The position numbers and the translations under genes were made by a program. A stretch of DNA of 59,033 nt from Rubripirellula sp. (lineage in GTDB: Bacteria > Planctomycetota > Planctomycetia > Pirellulales > Pirellulaceae): NCBI GenBank assembly GCA_012270065.1, contig JAAXJB010000109.1, positions 48,876-107,908 on the forward strand. Direction: 5' to 3'. Each line of letters starts with the position of its first letter. The stretch's first letter is position 1. Positions 33,380 through 42,061 of the stretch are shown here, piece by piece. A model generated the notes under the pieces. It had not been told where the DNA came from. It saw only the letters and a list, made by a program, of their open reading frames with translations, and ran no database searches.

Positions 33380-36361
33380 TCAATCAGGCCTTTGCACAAA
33401 GCTCTCATGCAGGACCAGATCACGAATCAGGGACCGCAACCGGAAATCCGGCTGCGCGGCTGACTTGATAATGGAATCGACGGCCACCGCATCAGCAGGC
33501 ACCAGATCTCGCGCCAAAGCAAAACGCAGCAGATGTGCAGTGAATGCTTCCGCAAAACGATGTTGTTCCTGCTGCAATAATTGCTTGAAACGAACAACAT
33601 CACCGAAATCGTATTTCGTCATCAGTGTTCCTGAGGCATCAACCGGTCTGCCGTTACGGTACTTGTCGCGCCAACGGCCAGTAATGTCGAAATTTTCGAG
33701 CGCAAAACCAAGTGGATCAAGCCGTGCATGGCAACTGGCACAATCGGGGTTTTCCCGATGGATCGCAAACTTCTCACGAATGGTCAAATTCTGGTCGCTC
33801 TGTTCTTCATTGAGCGGCGGTACATCATTGGGCGGTGGTGCAGGCGGATCATTGAAGATGACTTCGATGACCCACGCTCCACGGGCAATGGGATGCGTCC
33901 TCTTCGGTCCCGACGTCATGCTCATCATCGCGGCATTGGTAACGACACCACCATAACGCGGGTCATCCACAGCAACTCTTTCAAAAACATTCGAGCGCAG
34001 CATCCGTTTCACCCGGTCATCGAATTCGCGATTCAAATCCTGCTGTCGCTTGCCGGGGTCGATTGGATCCGGAACATTCTTCAACGCCAATTCGCTGGTT
34101 TCAATATCATTGTCCATCAAGTCGAGTCGACTTCGCTGCGCATCATCCAGAGCAGCGCGAATATCCTGATCTGAAACATACAGGTCATTTCCTGTAAATG
34201 CCGCCTCAACCTCTTCCGGCTTCAACGCCCGGTCATACAGACGTGCCGAATCGACACTGACGGAAAGATACCTGTTCCCTCCGGCAGGCAGATGACGGAG
34301 ACCGAAAATGACAGAGGTTTTATCTTTCGGAAACGTAGCCAACGACTTCTTGAAGGGACGACCATACTCCTGACCATTACGATATAGCTGTGTACTTCCA
34401 TCACCGTGATAAACCATCACAAGATGCAACAACTCTTCGGTCTCTGTTTCTTCTGTCGAATCCGGAAAATCTTCAGTACGACTGAATCCATTGCTGCCGG
34501 AAATCCAGTGTTTTCGCTGACGTTCGCCCAACACGATTGTGTCAAAAAAATCACCAGGACCCTGAATTCCCATCACTCCGCCGCCTTGTTGATTCACATC
34601 ATGCAGGCGAAATGAAACCTCCAGGCTTTTACTCTTCAGATCGTCTTTCAAAGGCGGACTCTGCAGATAGGCACGTTCCAATACGACAAGGCCATTCTCA
34701 AAACGTACTTTTCCATGAGCTGTCAGATTCAGGTCGTTGACAGAGCTTTTCAGATCACCATCGAACTCCCAAGCCGCCAGTGGCTTCAGGTCAAGAGGTG
34801 GTTGATCGTCGAGGTTCTGTTGCCGTTGCTCCAACAGCAGATCACGCACCGGGGCAACCAGATCCTCCTTCCGCTTTCGCAAATCCTTTATCTTCGCGGC
34901 AAGTTCCTTACGACGCATTTCGTTCTTGCGATTGGTCTCATCGATTTCGTCACGGTTCAACCGCGGTGGCTTCAGATCCGCGGTGTACCAAAAATCCAGA
35001 AACTCACTCCGGTATGCTGATTCAGGCGACAGCAATTCGACCACCGGACGATTCTCAAGAAAAACCATGTCGAACAGCAACAATGGCTCCATCAACATTT
35101 GAAGACTGGCCGGATACTGCTTGTCCAGACTGAACAACCGATACTGCCCGGGATCGGGAGTAGCGGCCAGGACGTTCTCCAACTGCAACCATTGCGCGGG
35201 AAAGGAATCAAGAAACCGTTCAATTTTCGGATCCGCCATCATGCGATCCACCACACCCTCCAGAACATCCGGATCCGCAAGCTTCCCCTGCTCAGCCAGC
35301 GTCAGGAGAGCATCATCTGGTCCGCTGCCCCATAAAAAGAACGAGAGGCGTGATGCCAATTCCAACGATGCATCAGACGACCGACCGGTATCCGCTCTAT
35401 AAAGAAAAAGAGGAGACGATAGGGCAGCAGCTGCCACCTTTTTCATGCTGCTGGTGAACGATAAACCAGACCGGATGTTCGCAACTGCGTAATCCCGGTA
35501 ACGGACAAGAGTTCCATCCTCAACGGCCCCACGAAACGCAATTCTCAGAAACGGCCGCAGCCGTTGTTGAACTTCGTCCTCCAAGCTGGCTGGCCCATCA
35601 GGCTCTGCGAAGAAATCTTCCCAAATCCCGACCGTCTGCTCATTGAAATCGGGACTTTCCGTAATCGACACACTCAAACGCAGAAACGCATCCAACAACA
35701 GCGGGGAAAGCGTTAACTGGTTGGCCTGATTATCAAAACCATGCGATGCCCGCAGATCTTTCGGAAATGCAATGACTTCCTGCATGCCCCCTTCTCCTTG
35801 AAGAGACCTGCTTCGCACACGCACACTCTTGGGCATCTGCTGCTTGCCTGACGTCAGATACTTCTGTTCGCGGTCCATGAGCTTCTCCGGAAGATGGAAG
35901 ACATCCATCTTCAACTGGAAAAGATCTTTCACCGAATAGTTGTACTGAAAGCGGTTCAAACGACGCAGAGGGATCTCCGGCTTCGCTCCTGCAGCCGTCG
36001 CCTCACGCAACAGCAACTTCAGATTGTTCACAGCTGCTTGACGCACTTCATCGTCCAAGGCTGGTTCATCCTGAGGCGGCATGTCGTACGAATCGATCGC
36101 TTTGAGCATTGCCAGAATCATGTCGGGCTTGCCCAACAAATCAGAACGTCTGGAAACACTGCCAAAATCCATTCCACCGTTTGCTTCGCTTCCCTCATGG
36201 CAGTGAACACAATGTTCTGTCACCAGAGGTTTGATGGAAGTTGCAAACTGATCGGCACGGACAGAACTGATACCCAAGGCACAGCCCAAAGCAAGCAGGA
36301 ACGCTGGCAAACTGAACAGACGAATCCCCGCGTTGAAAGCTGTTTCAAAACTGTATTTCAT
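33380..36361 (-). CDS. Planctomycete DUF1587/1592/1588/1585 cytochrome-like protein with LamG-like insert
   Basis: About 993 residues from ATG 36361, where a signal peptide begins. It opens with a cytochrome c-like domain, heme site CVHCH (51-55), then a DUF1587-type segment (LRRLNRFQYNYSVKDLF), DUF1592/1595 helices (LASRLSFFLWGSGPDDALL), DUF1588 (YGGVVTNAAMM...TSGPKRTHPIARG, with a second CASCH) and DUF1585 near the end (LVPADAVAVDSII). Between DUF1592 and DUF1588 lies about 200 residues of LamG/concanavalin-like beta-sandwich (LAAWEFDGDL, then YHGDGSTQLYRNGQ and YDRALKPEEVEAAF). It is presumed to act in extracytoplasmic electron transfer or polymer oxidation. The function is unproven. The start lies 10 bp after the stop of the DUF1552 gene. 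Confidence 0.9.
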   Translation of the reverse strand: MKYSFETAFNAGIRLFSLPAFLLALGCALGISSVRADQFATSIKPLVTEHCVHCHEGSEANGGMDFGSVSRRSDLLGKPDMILAMLKAIDSYDMPPQDEPALDDEVRQAAVNNLKLLLREATAAGAKPEIPLRRLNRFQYNYSVKDLFQLKMDVFHLPEKLMDREQKYLTSGKQQMPKSVRVRSRSLQGEGGMQEVIAFPKDLRASHGFDNQANQLTLSPLLLDAFLRLSVSITESPDFNEQTVGIWEDFFAEPDGPASLEDEVQQRLRPFLRIAFRGAVEDGTLVRYRDYAVANIRSGLSFTSSMKKVAAAALSSPLFLYRADTGRSSDASLELASRLSFFLWGSGPDDALLTLAEQGKLADPDVLEGVVDRMMADPKIERFLDSFPAQWLQLENVLAATPDPGQYRLFSLDKQYPASLQMLMEPLLLFDMVFLENRPVVELLSPESAYRSEFLDFWYTADLKPPRLNRDEIDETNRKNEMRRKELAAKIKDLRKRKEDLVAPVRDLLLEQRQQNLDDQPPLDLKPLAAWEFDGDLKSSVNDLNLTAHGKVRFENGLVVLERAYLQSPPLKDDLKSKSLEVSFRLHDVNQQGGGVMGIQGPGDFFDTIVLGERQRKHWISGSNGFSRTEDFPDSTEETETEELLHLVMVYHGDGSTQLYRNGQEYGRPFKKSLATFPKDKTSVIFGLRHLPAGGNRYLSVSVDSARLYDRALKPEEVEAAFTGNDLYVSDQDIRAALDDAQRSRLDLMDNDIETSELALKNVPDPIDPGKRQQDLNREFDDRVKRMLRSNVFERVAVDDPRYGGVVTNAAMMSMTSGPKRTHPIARGAWVIEVIFNDPPAPPPNDVPPLNEEQSDQNLTIREKFAIHRENPDCASCHARLDPLGFALENFDITGRWRDKYRNGRPVDASGTLMTKYDFGDVVRFKQLLQQEQHRFAEAFTAHLLRFALARDLVPADAVAVDSIIKSAAQPDFRLRSLIRDLVLHESFVQRPD

Positions 36362-36371
36362 ATTCAGCAAC

Positions 36372-37748
36372 TCACGTCCACAGGTCCGAGATAACGCCAG
36401 TGCTGTCGGCAAAACTATCCAGCTTCAATCCCATCAGATTAGCGATGGTGAGCCACATGTTTGAATTCAAGGTGCCGCTTGGTGATTGGATGAAGCGACC
36501 CTGTTTGATCTGGTTCTGGGCCTTACCAGCCACAATCAATGGAAGATCATAATACTGGTGCGTTGCACCGTCTCCCAAACCGGCACCGTAAGTGACGATG
36601 GAATTGTCAAGCAAAGTGGAACCGTCTGTATCTTTGAGTTCCTTCATTCTCGACAGCAAATAGGCGTATTGCTGCATGTGAAAAATGTCAATCTTCTGCA
36701 GTTCCTTATAGCCATCGCCCTTCTGATTGTGAGTCATGTTGTGATGCTGGACAGGATTGGGAAATACTCCCTCATACAAAAGAGAGGCATCCCAGCGTTC
36801 AGGCCCGACCATGAAAGTGCAGACATTGGTAATTCCCATCTGCAACGCCAACAACATCAGGTCTGCCTGCAAGCGGATGTATTCGCCACGCGGCAGAACC
36901 TCATCCTTGGGCACTTCGATATCGGCTTCCGATATCATTTCCTGCATTTTCTTGATCCGGACTTCGACATCACGAATCATCTCCATGAATTCTCCCATCG
37001 TTTCACGGTCACGACTGCCCAGTTTTCTTGACAGCGATTTGGCATCTGCCAGCACAAGGTCAGTCACATCCATCATGTGCTGGCGATATCCGTCAGCCAT
37101 GAACAATCGATCGTAAAGTTTCTTTGGATCTTTGATGGATGGCGCTATTCTGTCGGGCCCGTACCACGAAATGTTATCGAAGTAAATCGACTCCTTTCCG
37201 GCTTTGAAACCGTTGCAACTGATTTCCAGTGTACGGAAGGCCGTCGTTCGCCCGACATGGTCGCCAATGACCTGATCAAGACTGCGACCGTTGGGGTGCT
37301 TGATTCCCGCTGCAGCAGCCTGTTCCGGTGATAGGCTGGTCAAGTAGCACGAAGCCCCCTGAGCATGCACGTCCTGTCCATTTTTGAATGTACGATCCAG
37401 TCCGGTAATAAGAGTGACATCGTCAACATGCTCAGCCAGAGGCTGCATTGTTGATGTCAACTCCAATGGATAGATCCCCGGACGATTCTTTTTCCGACGC
37501 TCATTCTTGGTCTTGTCTGCGTTGAATCCACCAACGAAGCCGGGCAAGTCGGCTTCTTCCTCTCCGGGAAAAAAACAACGTCGCACAAGACCATTGGGAA
37601 CGTACATGATGACCAGTTTCTTGCTTGGCTTGCTGGGATCACCTGAACCGGAGAGGGTCTCACCATCAGCAAGCGCCAGCGAGGGCAGAAAAGGCAAGGT
37701 AAGAACCGCGCCATTCGCTTTTAAAAACTTCCTTCTCGTGAAATCCAT
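36372..37748 (-). CDS. DUF1552 protein, Tat-exported
   Basis: A 458-residue DUF1552 protein of unknown biochemical role. The Tat signal FTRRKFLKANGAV is at the very N-terminus. GAGGGA lies 4 nt before the ATG, a strong ribosome-binding site. Family features seen: LVIMYVPNGLV, LITGLDRT, AQGASCYLT, SLDQVIGDH, GPERWDASLL and SIVTYGAGLGDGATHQYYDLP. The last segment resembles the metal-site region of the related DUF1501 fold. It is the first gene of an operon and is followed after 10 bp by the DUF1592 gene, its usual planctomycete partner. A perfect 21-bp dyad lies about 120 bp upstream. Confidence 0.92.
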   Translation of the reverse strand: MDFTRRKFLKANGAVLTLPFLPSLALADGETLSGSGDPSKPSKKLVIMYVPNGLVRRCFFPGEEEADLPGFVGGFNADKTKNERRKKNRPGIYPLELTSTMQPLAEHVDDVTLITGLDRTFKNGQDVHAQGASCYLTSLSPEQAAAAGIKHPNGRSLDQVIGDHVGRTTAFRTLEISCNGFKAGKESIYFDNISWYGPDRIAPSIKDPKKLYDRLFMADGYRQHMMDVTDLVLADAKSLSRKLGSRDRETMGEFMEMIRDVEVRIKKMQEMISEADIEVPKDEVLPRGEYIRLQADLMLLALQMGITNVCTFMVGPERWDASLLYEGVFPNPVQHHNMTHNQKGDGYKELQKIDIFHMQQYAYLLSRMKELKDTDGSTLLDNSIVTYGAGLGDGATHQYYDLPLIVAGKAQNQIKQGRFIQSPSGTLNSNMWLTIANLMGLKLDSFADSTGVISDLWT

Positions 37749-38406
37749 GCTTCCCTCAATTCATCTCGTAACGACCAAGCGGTGGGCACCAGCGTTGACT
37801 GGGCACCAGCGTTTACCACACCTGCATTGCAAACAGGATAACAAAAACCGGCCCCTGTCTGACCAGCAGTTTGGCAAAGTCTGCCAAACCACCTTGTCCC
37901 CTAGTTTACATGATCGCAAAGCCTCCGGCATGAAACCTACCGACGCGTTGCAAAATGCCTGTGTGGATTTGCAATCGCGATCAAATACGCACACCACCCA
38001 AACTGACCACACTCCTTATTCGCGAGACAACGGGCCATGAAACCGATCCCATGGTCCCGTGTTTTTTCATTCTGTCACTTTTCATTCCGTCACTGCCGCC
38101 AAGTGTCCCCCGTGAGCTTCAAAATCTCGTGGCGCAAATGGATCAAGCAACCCCTGTTTCAAGTACAGTCATGCCAGCACTTTGACCAATGCCTTGTGCA
38201 GCGTGACCTACCTGACTTGACTTACGGAAAAACACTCAGGCAAAAAAACGATGGACTAAAAACTGGCGTTCGCAGTCGTAACATGGGAAAATGGAAAGTC
38301 TGATGAGACAGTTGAGCACCGTGAAAATCGAATGTTCACGGAGTGATGCTGCACGGCAGCGCCATCAATACTTCCAGGCAACTTCGACAAACTTCAGGAG
38401 AGACTG
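37749..38406. promoter_or_regulatory. 658-bp divergent region upstream of the DUF1552 operon
   Basis: No convincing gene is seen. A perfect dyad (37869-37889) and a direct repeat of TGGGCACCAGCGTT (37783-37796 and 37800-37813, period 17) lie within 150 bp of the DUF1552 start. The remaining part toward the orphan gene at 38407 holds short frames without protein character. Confidence 0.4.
37869..37889. promoter_or_regulatory. Perfect 8-5-8 dyad, candidate operator
   Basis: GTTTGGCA, 5-bp spacer AAGTC, then TGCCAAAC. It is a perfect inverted repeat upstream of the DUF1552-DUF1592-DUF1501 operon (minus strand). The shape fits a dimeric regulator site. In RNA it could also form a hairpin. No T-tract follows. 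Confidence 0.45.
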
Positions 38407-39222
38407 ATGAAGAACTTCTGCTTTTGGCTTGCACTCCTGAGCTTTCTCACCGTGAAAAGCAATGCAAACGCTCATAACACTTTCTTCCTCCCAGGAGACG
38501 CCTTTTTCCACACCGTGCTCACAGAAGACGTCCTGAACCAGATGGAGAAAGAGAAAAGCCCTGTGTTTGAATACGCCCGCCCGGAGTTTCTCGGAGAGTC
38601 ATTCTGTGGTTACGCAGGCTTTGCAAAACTTGAATTCAAAAACATGCCGGATTCGCTGAAACAGCAACTACGCAAACTGTACGGAGACCTGCGCGAACTC
38701 ACTCCTAAAATCGTTGAGATCACCGATGAGATCATTTACAAGGAGGGCGATCTTCACGATATCGAAGTCAAGACTGGAAACAAGTTGACCCGTGAAATCA
38801 ACGGCTTCAGCGTGTTCATCGTCAACCGGAATTTTGACGTGACGAAACATACCCTCGGTCTCAAGTACAACGAAGAGTGGGTAGATCAAGTGGCCGCATT
38901 TGGACATGACCGCAGGCATCTGCGTCTTGAGTCGTTCGTGCAGACGCCCGATGCAATAGCAGAGGAATGGCGTGACAGTCCTCTTGTCCCACCGCTTTCG
39001 GCAGAGAGTCCAGCCATGGACAGAAAAAACATCAGTGAACCCGTTGTGATTTCACCGGATTGCAAATTGCTGGTTTTGACACATCCTGACATGCGACAAC
39101 TGACCAACGCAGACAAATTCGATTACATCTACGAAATATCAGAGAACAGCACGAAACGCTTTATAAAGAGAGGAAAACACTGGGTCCGCCACGAAGCCAG
39201 CGGATTTGGTTCAGACCAGTAA
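38407..39222 (+). CDS. Orphan secreted protein
   Basis: A 271-residue protein that I do not recognise. GGAGAG lies just upstream of the ATG, and a signal peptide (about 1-22, cleavage near NANA) follows. The mature part begins HNTFFLPGDAFFHTVL, contains a helical stretch (LKQQLRKLYGDLRELTP), then a beta-rich centre (INGFSVFIVNRNFDV) and a segment FGHDRRHLRLESF with several His/Arg residues that could bind metal. The C-terminus is basic. The signal peptide and strong ribosome-binding site make it a real gene. Its last 12 bases overlap the end of the convergent DUF1552 gene at 39211. Confidence 0.8.
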   Translation: MKNFCFWLALLSFLTVKSNANAHNTFFLPGDAFFHTVLTEDVLNQMEKEKSPVFEYARPEFLGESFCGYAGFAKLEFKNMPDSLKQQLRKLYGDLRELTPKIVEITDEIIYKEGDLHDIEVKTGNKLTREINGFSVFIVNRNFDVTKHTLGLKYNEEWVDQVAAFGHDRRHLRLESFVQTPDAIAEEWRDSPLVPPLSAESPAMDRKNISEPVVISPDCKLLVLTHPDMRQLTNADKFDYIYEISENSTKRFIKRGKHWVRHEASGFGSDQ

Positions 39223-40569
39223 TTCGGAAAGCGGCCCGGTCTGATCTTTTTCTTTTCCAATCGCAAAATCCGGTGTCCCAAAGTGATCAACCGGTGTCCC
39301 GGCAACATGACACAGCGTGGTGAACCAGTTGCCGATCGTGTGATGGTGATTTGCTTTTCCGTAGCCAGGATATGCGAGGTAACGGCCGTTTGACTTGAGC
39401 CGCCCCCCAAGATTACCGAGAACGACCATCGGCCATTCGGTCGCCGTGGAGTGGTGTTTATCTGAATTATCACTCACGTACACGATCACCGTATTATCGA
39501 GCATGTTTCCATCGCCTTCGGGGATATTTTCGAGTTTTCGGGCAACCTCGGAAATCAGATTGAAATGAAACTTGCGAATCAGATTCCGGCAATCCTGTGA
39601 AGACATGCTGCCGCTGCTGGCGCCATGCCCCACGGAATGGACCTTGGGTGTAATCCCAAGTCCCTGATATGACGAATTGAGATCGCATGTATGAATGGTC
39701 ACAACATTCGTGATTCCCGTGATCAATGCTGATGCGGCCATATCAAAATGTGCCTCAAGGTGGTCTGTGCTGTACTTGGACTTGTACTTGTCACTGACTT
39801 CCGGAGCATGGCGTTTCAGTACGTCCTGCATTCCAACGAGCTTCAGTCTCCGGTCTCTCAAGGCTTCAAAACCACCAAGATAGTGGTCCAGTTTTTCGCG
39901 TCCCTGTTGCGGCAACTGCTTCTGGAGCTTACGGATGTCTTCGGACATTGCGTCAAGCACATTGCCAGTTCGCAAATAATTGCGTTTGATATCGCCACCC
40001 GCAGCGATACTGCCAAAAAGATTCTGAAAGGCCAACTCGGGATTGCACTGGAAAGGCAGCTGTTGGTTCTTCCCCTTGGCGCTAATGGATGGGTAGGCCG
40101 TTCCCTGACTACCGTCACCCATTTTGAGCCCCACATGGTTGAATACCGAAGGCAATTTTTCAGAAAGGAATCCATCGATGGTTGCCGCCGCTGGTTGGCT
40201 ATGTGCTCCTGACTTGTAGGCTCCCAGAGCACCGAAATGTGAAGAGTGCCCCGGGTTGCACATTCGACCACTCAAACCCTGCAAGATCATCAAGCGATTC
40301 CGAAAAGGCTCCAATGGCTCCATGCCCTCAGCCAGTTTGCAACCTTCGAGTGACTTGTCGACGATGCTGCTTCCACCATGCTGCATCCCTTCGGGATTGA
40401 TGAATTCGGCCTGCAAGCCACTGGACTTGACCACAAACAGAAACCGTTTCGGGGTCTCCGGCTGGGCCGTCACTTCTTCGCTGAGAGCATAGCGATTCAT
40501 GAAGGGAGCCAACGCCAAGGTGCCTGCTCCGAGTGATACACTTTGAAGAATCGATCTGCGAGAATTCAT
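39211..40569 (-). CDS. DUF1552 protein, second copy
   Basis: A 452-residue DUF1552 protein. The N-terminus MNSRRSILQSVSLGAG is a Tat-type signal, with cleavage near ALSEE. Seen family segments: RFLFVVKSSGLQ, LMILQGLSGRM, HSSHFGALGAY, AATIDGFLSEKLP, GITNVVTIHTCDL and VIVYVSDNSDKHHSTATEWPM. It differs clearly from the copy at 36372, so the two are not a recent duplication. It is the last gene of the run peptidase-ThuA, DUF1588 cytochrome, LRR, DUF1552. The gap to the LRR gene is 25 bp. Its 3' end overlaps the convergent orphan gene by 12 bp. Confidence 0.9.
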   Translation of the reverse strand: MNSRRSILQSVSLGAGTLALAPFMNRYALSEEVTAQPETPKRFLFVVKSSGLQAEFINPEGMQHGGSSIVDKSLEGCKLAEGMEPLEPFRNRLMILQGLSGRMCNPGHSSHFGALGAYKSGAHSQPAAATIDGFLSEKLPSVFNHVGLKMGDGSQGTAYPSISAKGKNQQLPFQCNPELAFQNLFGSIAAGGDIKRNYLRTGNVLDAMSEDIRKLQKQLPQQGREKLDHYLGGFEALRDRRLKLVGMQDVLKRHAPEVSDKYKSKYSTDHLEAHFDMAASALITGITNVVTIHTCDLNSSYQGLGITPKVHSVGHGASSGSMSSQDCRNLIRKFHFNLISEVARKLENIPEGDGNMLDNTVIVYVSDNSDKHHSTATEWPMVVLGNLGGRLKSNGRYLAYPGYGKANHHHTIGNWFTTLCHVAGTPVDHFGTPDFAIGKEKDQTGPLSELLV

Positions 40570-40594
40570 GTTTCAAACCAACTTGAATGGACCG

Positions 40595-42061
40595 TTATCG
40601 AAAAATGATGCATCCGGGAATTTTCCGCTGCAACTCGGCAATAGCAGCCGTAGTCACAAGCGGACAATTTTCCAACGCAAGGTATTTGAGTGAACCAAGA
40701 GATGACAGACGATTGATGCCATCATCTGTCAATTTATCGCAACCCGAAAGGGTGAGTTCCTCAAGTTGCTTCATGCCCACAAGGGACTGCACGCCGATGT
40801 CTGTGATTTTGTTGCAATTGTCCAGATACAGATAAAGCATCTGGGAATGCGAACGCAATGCCTCCAAACCGGCATCATCGATACCGGGACAATCTGCAAG
40901 ATTGAGTCGAGTCAATGCACTGGCGTTCCTGAACGCCTGAAGTCCAGCACCTGTGATGCCGGTGCAATGCCACAGATCAAGATCGCGAAGTGATTCCAGA
41001 GAATCCAAATGTGCCAATCCGCTATCCGTAAAATTGTCGTTGTCGGACAAATTCAATTCAACAATTCCAGTATCGCCAGCCAATGCCTTGAGGCTGTCAT
41101 CAGTCAATGCTCGAATCGAACCAAGGTTCAGATATTCCAGGTTCGGAAGATCCTGCAATGATTGAATTCCTGCATCGGTCAGAACAAGACACTGAAACAG
41201 ATTCAACGACTTCAATGACTCTTTTTGCGGCAGTCTCACCAGAGCGTCGTCCACAAGACGCTTTGACTCATGCAAATCCAGTTCAACAAGACCTGCCGGC
41301 AACCTCAGTTCTTTTCCTTCATGCCACCAGCAAAATGCAAGACTCAACGTTTCCAGGTTGGTTAGCTTGCTGAGTACCTGATTGAAACCCTTGTCTGTAA
41401 TTCGATGACAGCCATACATTTCAAGAACTTGCAGATCTCCCAACTCGCTCAGATGCTTGACACCCTGATCCGTGATCGTGTCCTGCCCGTCGAGGTCAAG
41501 TGATTGTAATTTCGTCAAACCCTTGATCTGCTCCATTCCAGCGTCTCCAAACTGCCCTCGCCCACAAGCCAGATCCAAATGAGTCAAACCACTAAGCTCA
41601 CGCAGACCTTGACCGCGAAACGAGGTGTTACGCGCCAGAGAGAGAGAAGTCAGTTGAGGCAAGTCAGCAAGAGGCGAAATGTCATTGGCCCAGCCGACCT
41701 GCTCGGCTGAAAAGGATTCAAGCGACTTCATTTGACGTAACGTGTCGAATACCCCGGGGGTCAGTCGCCGGCAGGAAGAAAGATTCAGTGACTTCAATCC
41801 CGATAACGACAACAGGTGTGCCACCCCTTTGTCAGTGATACTCCCGCAGGCCGTCAGATCCAATTCGGTCAGCTCCACGACCGACGCCAGCTTCTCCAAA
41901 TCAGCATCCCGGATCGACTGACCGCGTTCCTGCAACCATGCATGCACGGTTTCCGAGGTGAGCTCCTCAGCCCTGAGCGGAAGCATCAACAAGGCTCCTG
42001 TCAGACCTGACAGAAGAAACCGAATCAGCAGCAAACGTTGGTGGCAAGGGTCTGGCAACAT
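40595..42061 (-). CDS. Secreted leucine-rich-repeat protein (cysteine-containing LRR type)
   Basis: About 488 residues. A signal peptide (about 5-31, cleavage near LRAEE) is followed by some 14-15 leucine-rich repeats of about 24-25 residues, with units like LKSLNLSSCRRLTPGVFDTL and LEELTLSGCDKLTDDGINRL. The C-x-x-[IL]-TD-x-G pattern matches the cysteine-containing (F-box/AMN1-like) LRR class, a curved scaffold for protein or glycan binding. The ATG at 42061 overlaps the TGA of the upstream cytochrome gene (TGATG), which indicates translational coupling. A GTG one codon earlier (42064) is possible. The DUF1552 gene follows after 25 bp. The tight link suggests it works with those two proteins. 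Confidence 0.92.
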   Translation of the reverse strand: MLPDPCHQRLLLIRFLLSGLTGALLMLPLRAEELTSETVHAWLQERGQSIRDADLEKLASVVELTELDLTACGSITDKGVAHLLSLSGLKSLNLSSCRRLTPGVFDTLRQMKSLESFSAEQVGWANDISPLADLPQLTSLSLARNTSFRGQGLRELSGLTHLDLACGRGQFGDAGMEQIKGLTKLQSLDLDGQDTITDQGVKHLSELGDLQVLEMYGCHRITDKGFNQVLSKLTNLETLSLAFCWWHEGKELRLPAGLVELDLHESKRLVDDALVRLPQKESLKSLNLFQCLVLTDAGIQSLQDLPNLEYLNLGSIRALTDDSLKALAGDTGIVELNLSDNDNFTDSGLAHLDSLESLRDLDLWHCTGITGAGLQAFRNASALTRLNLADCPGIDDAGLEALRSHSQMLYLYLDNCNKITDIGVQSLVGMKQLEELTLSGCDKLTDDGINRLSSLGSLKYLALENCPLVTTAAIAELQRKIPGCIIFR

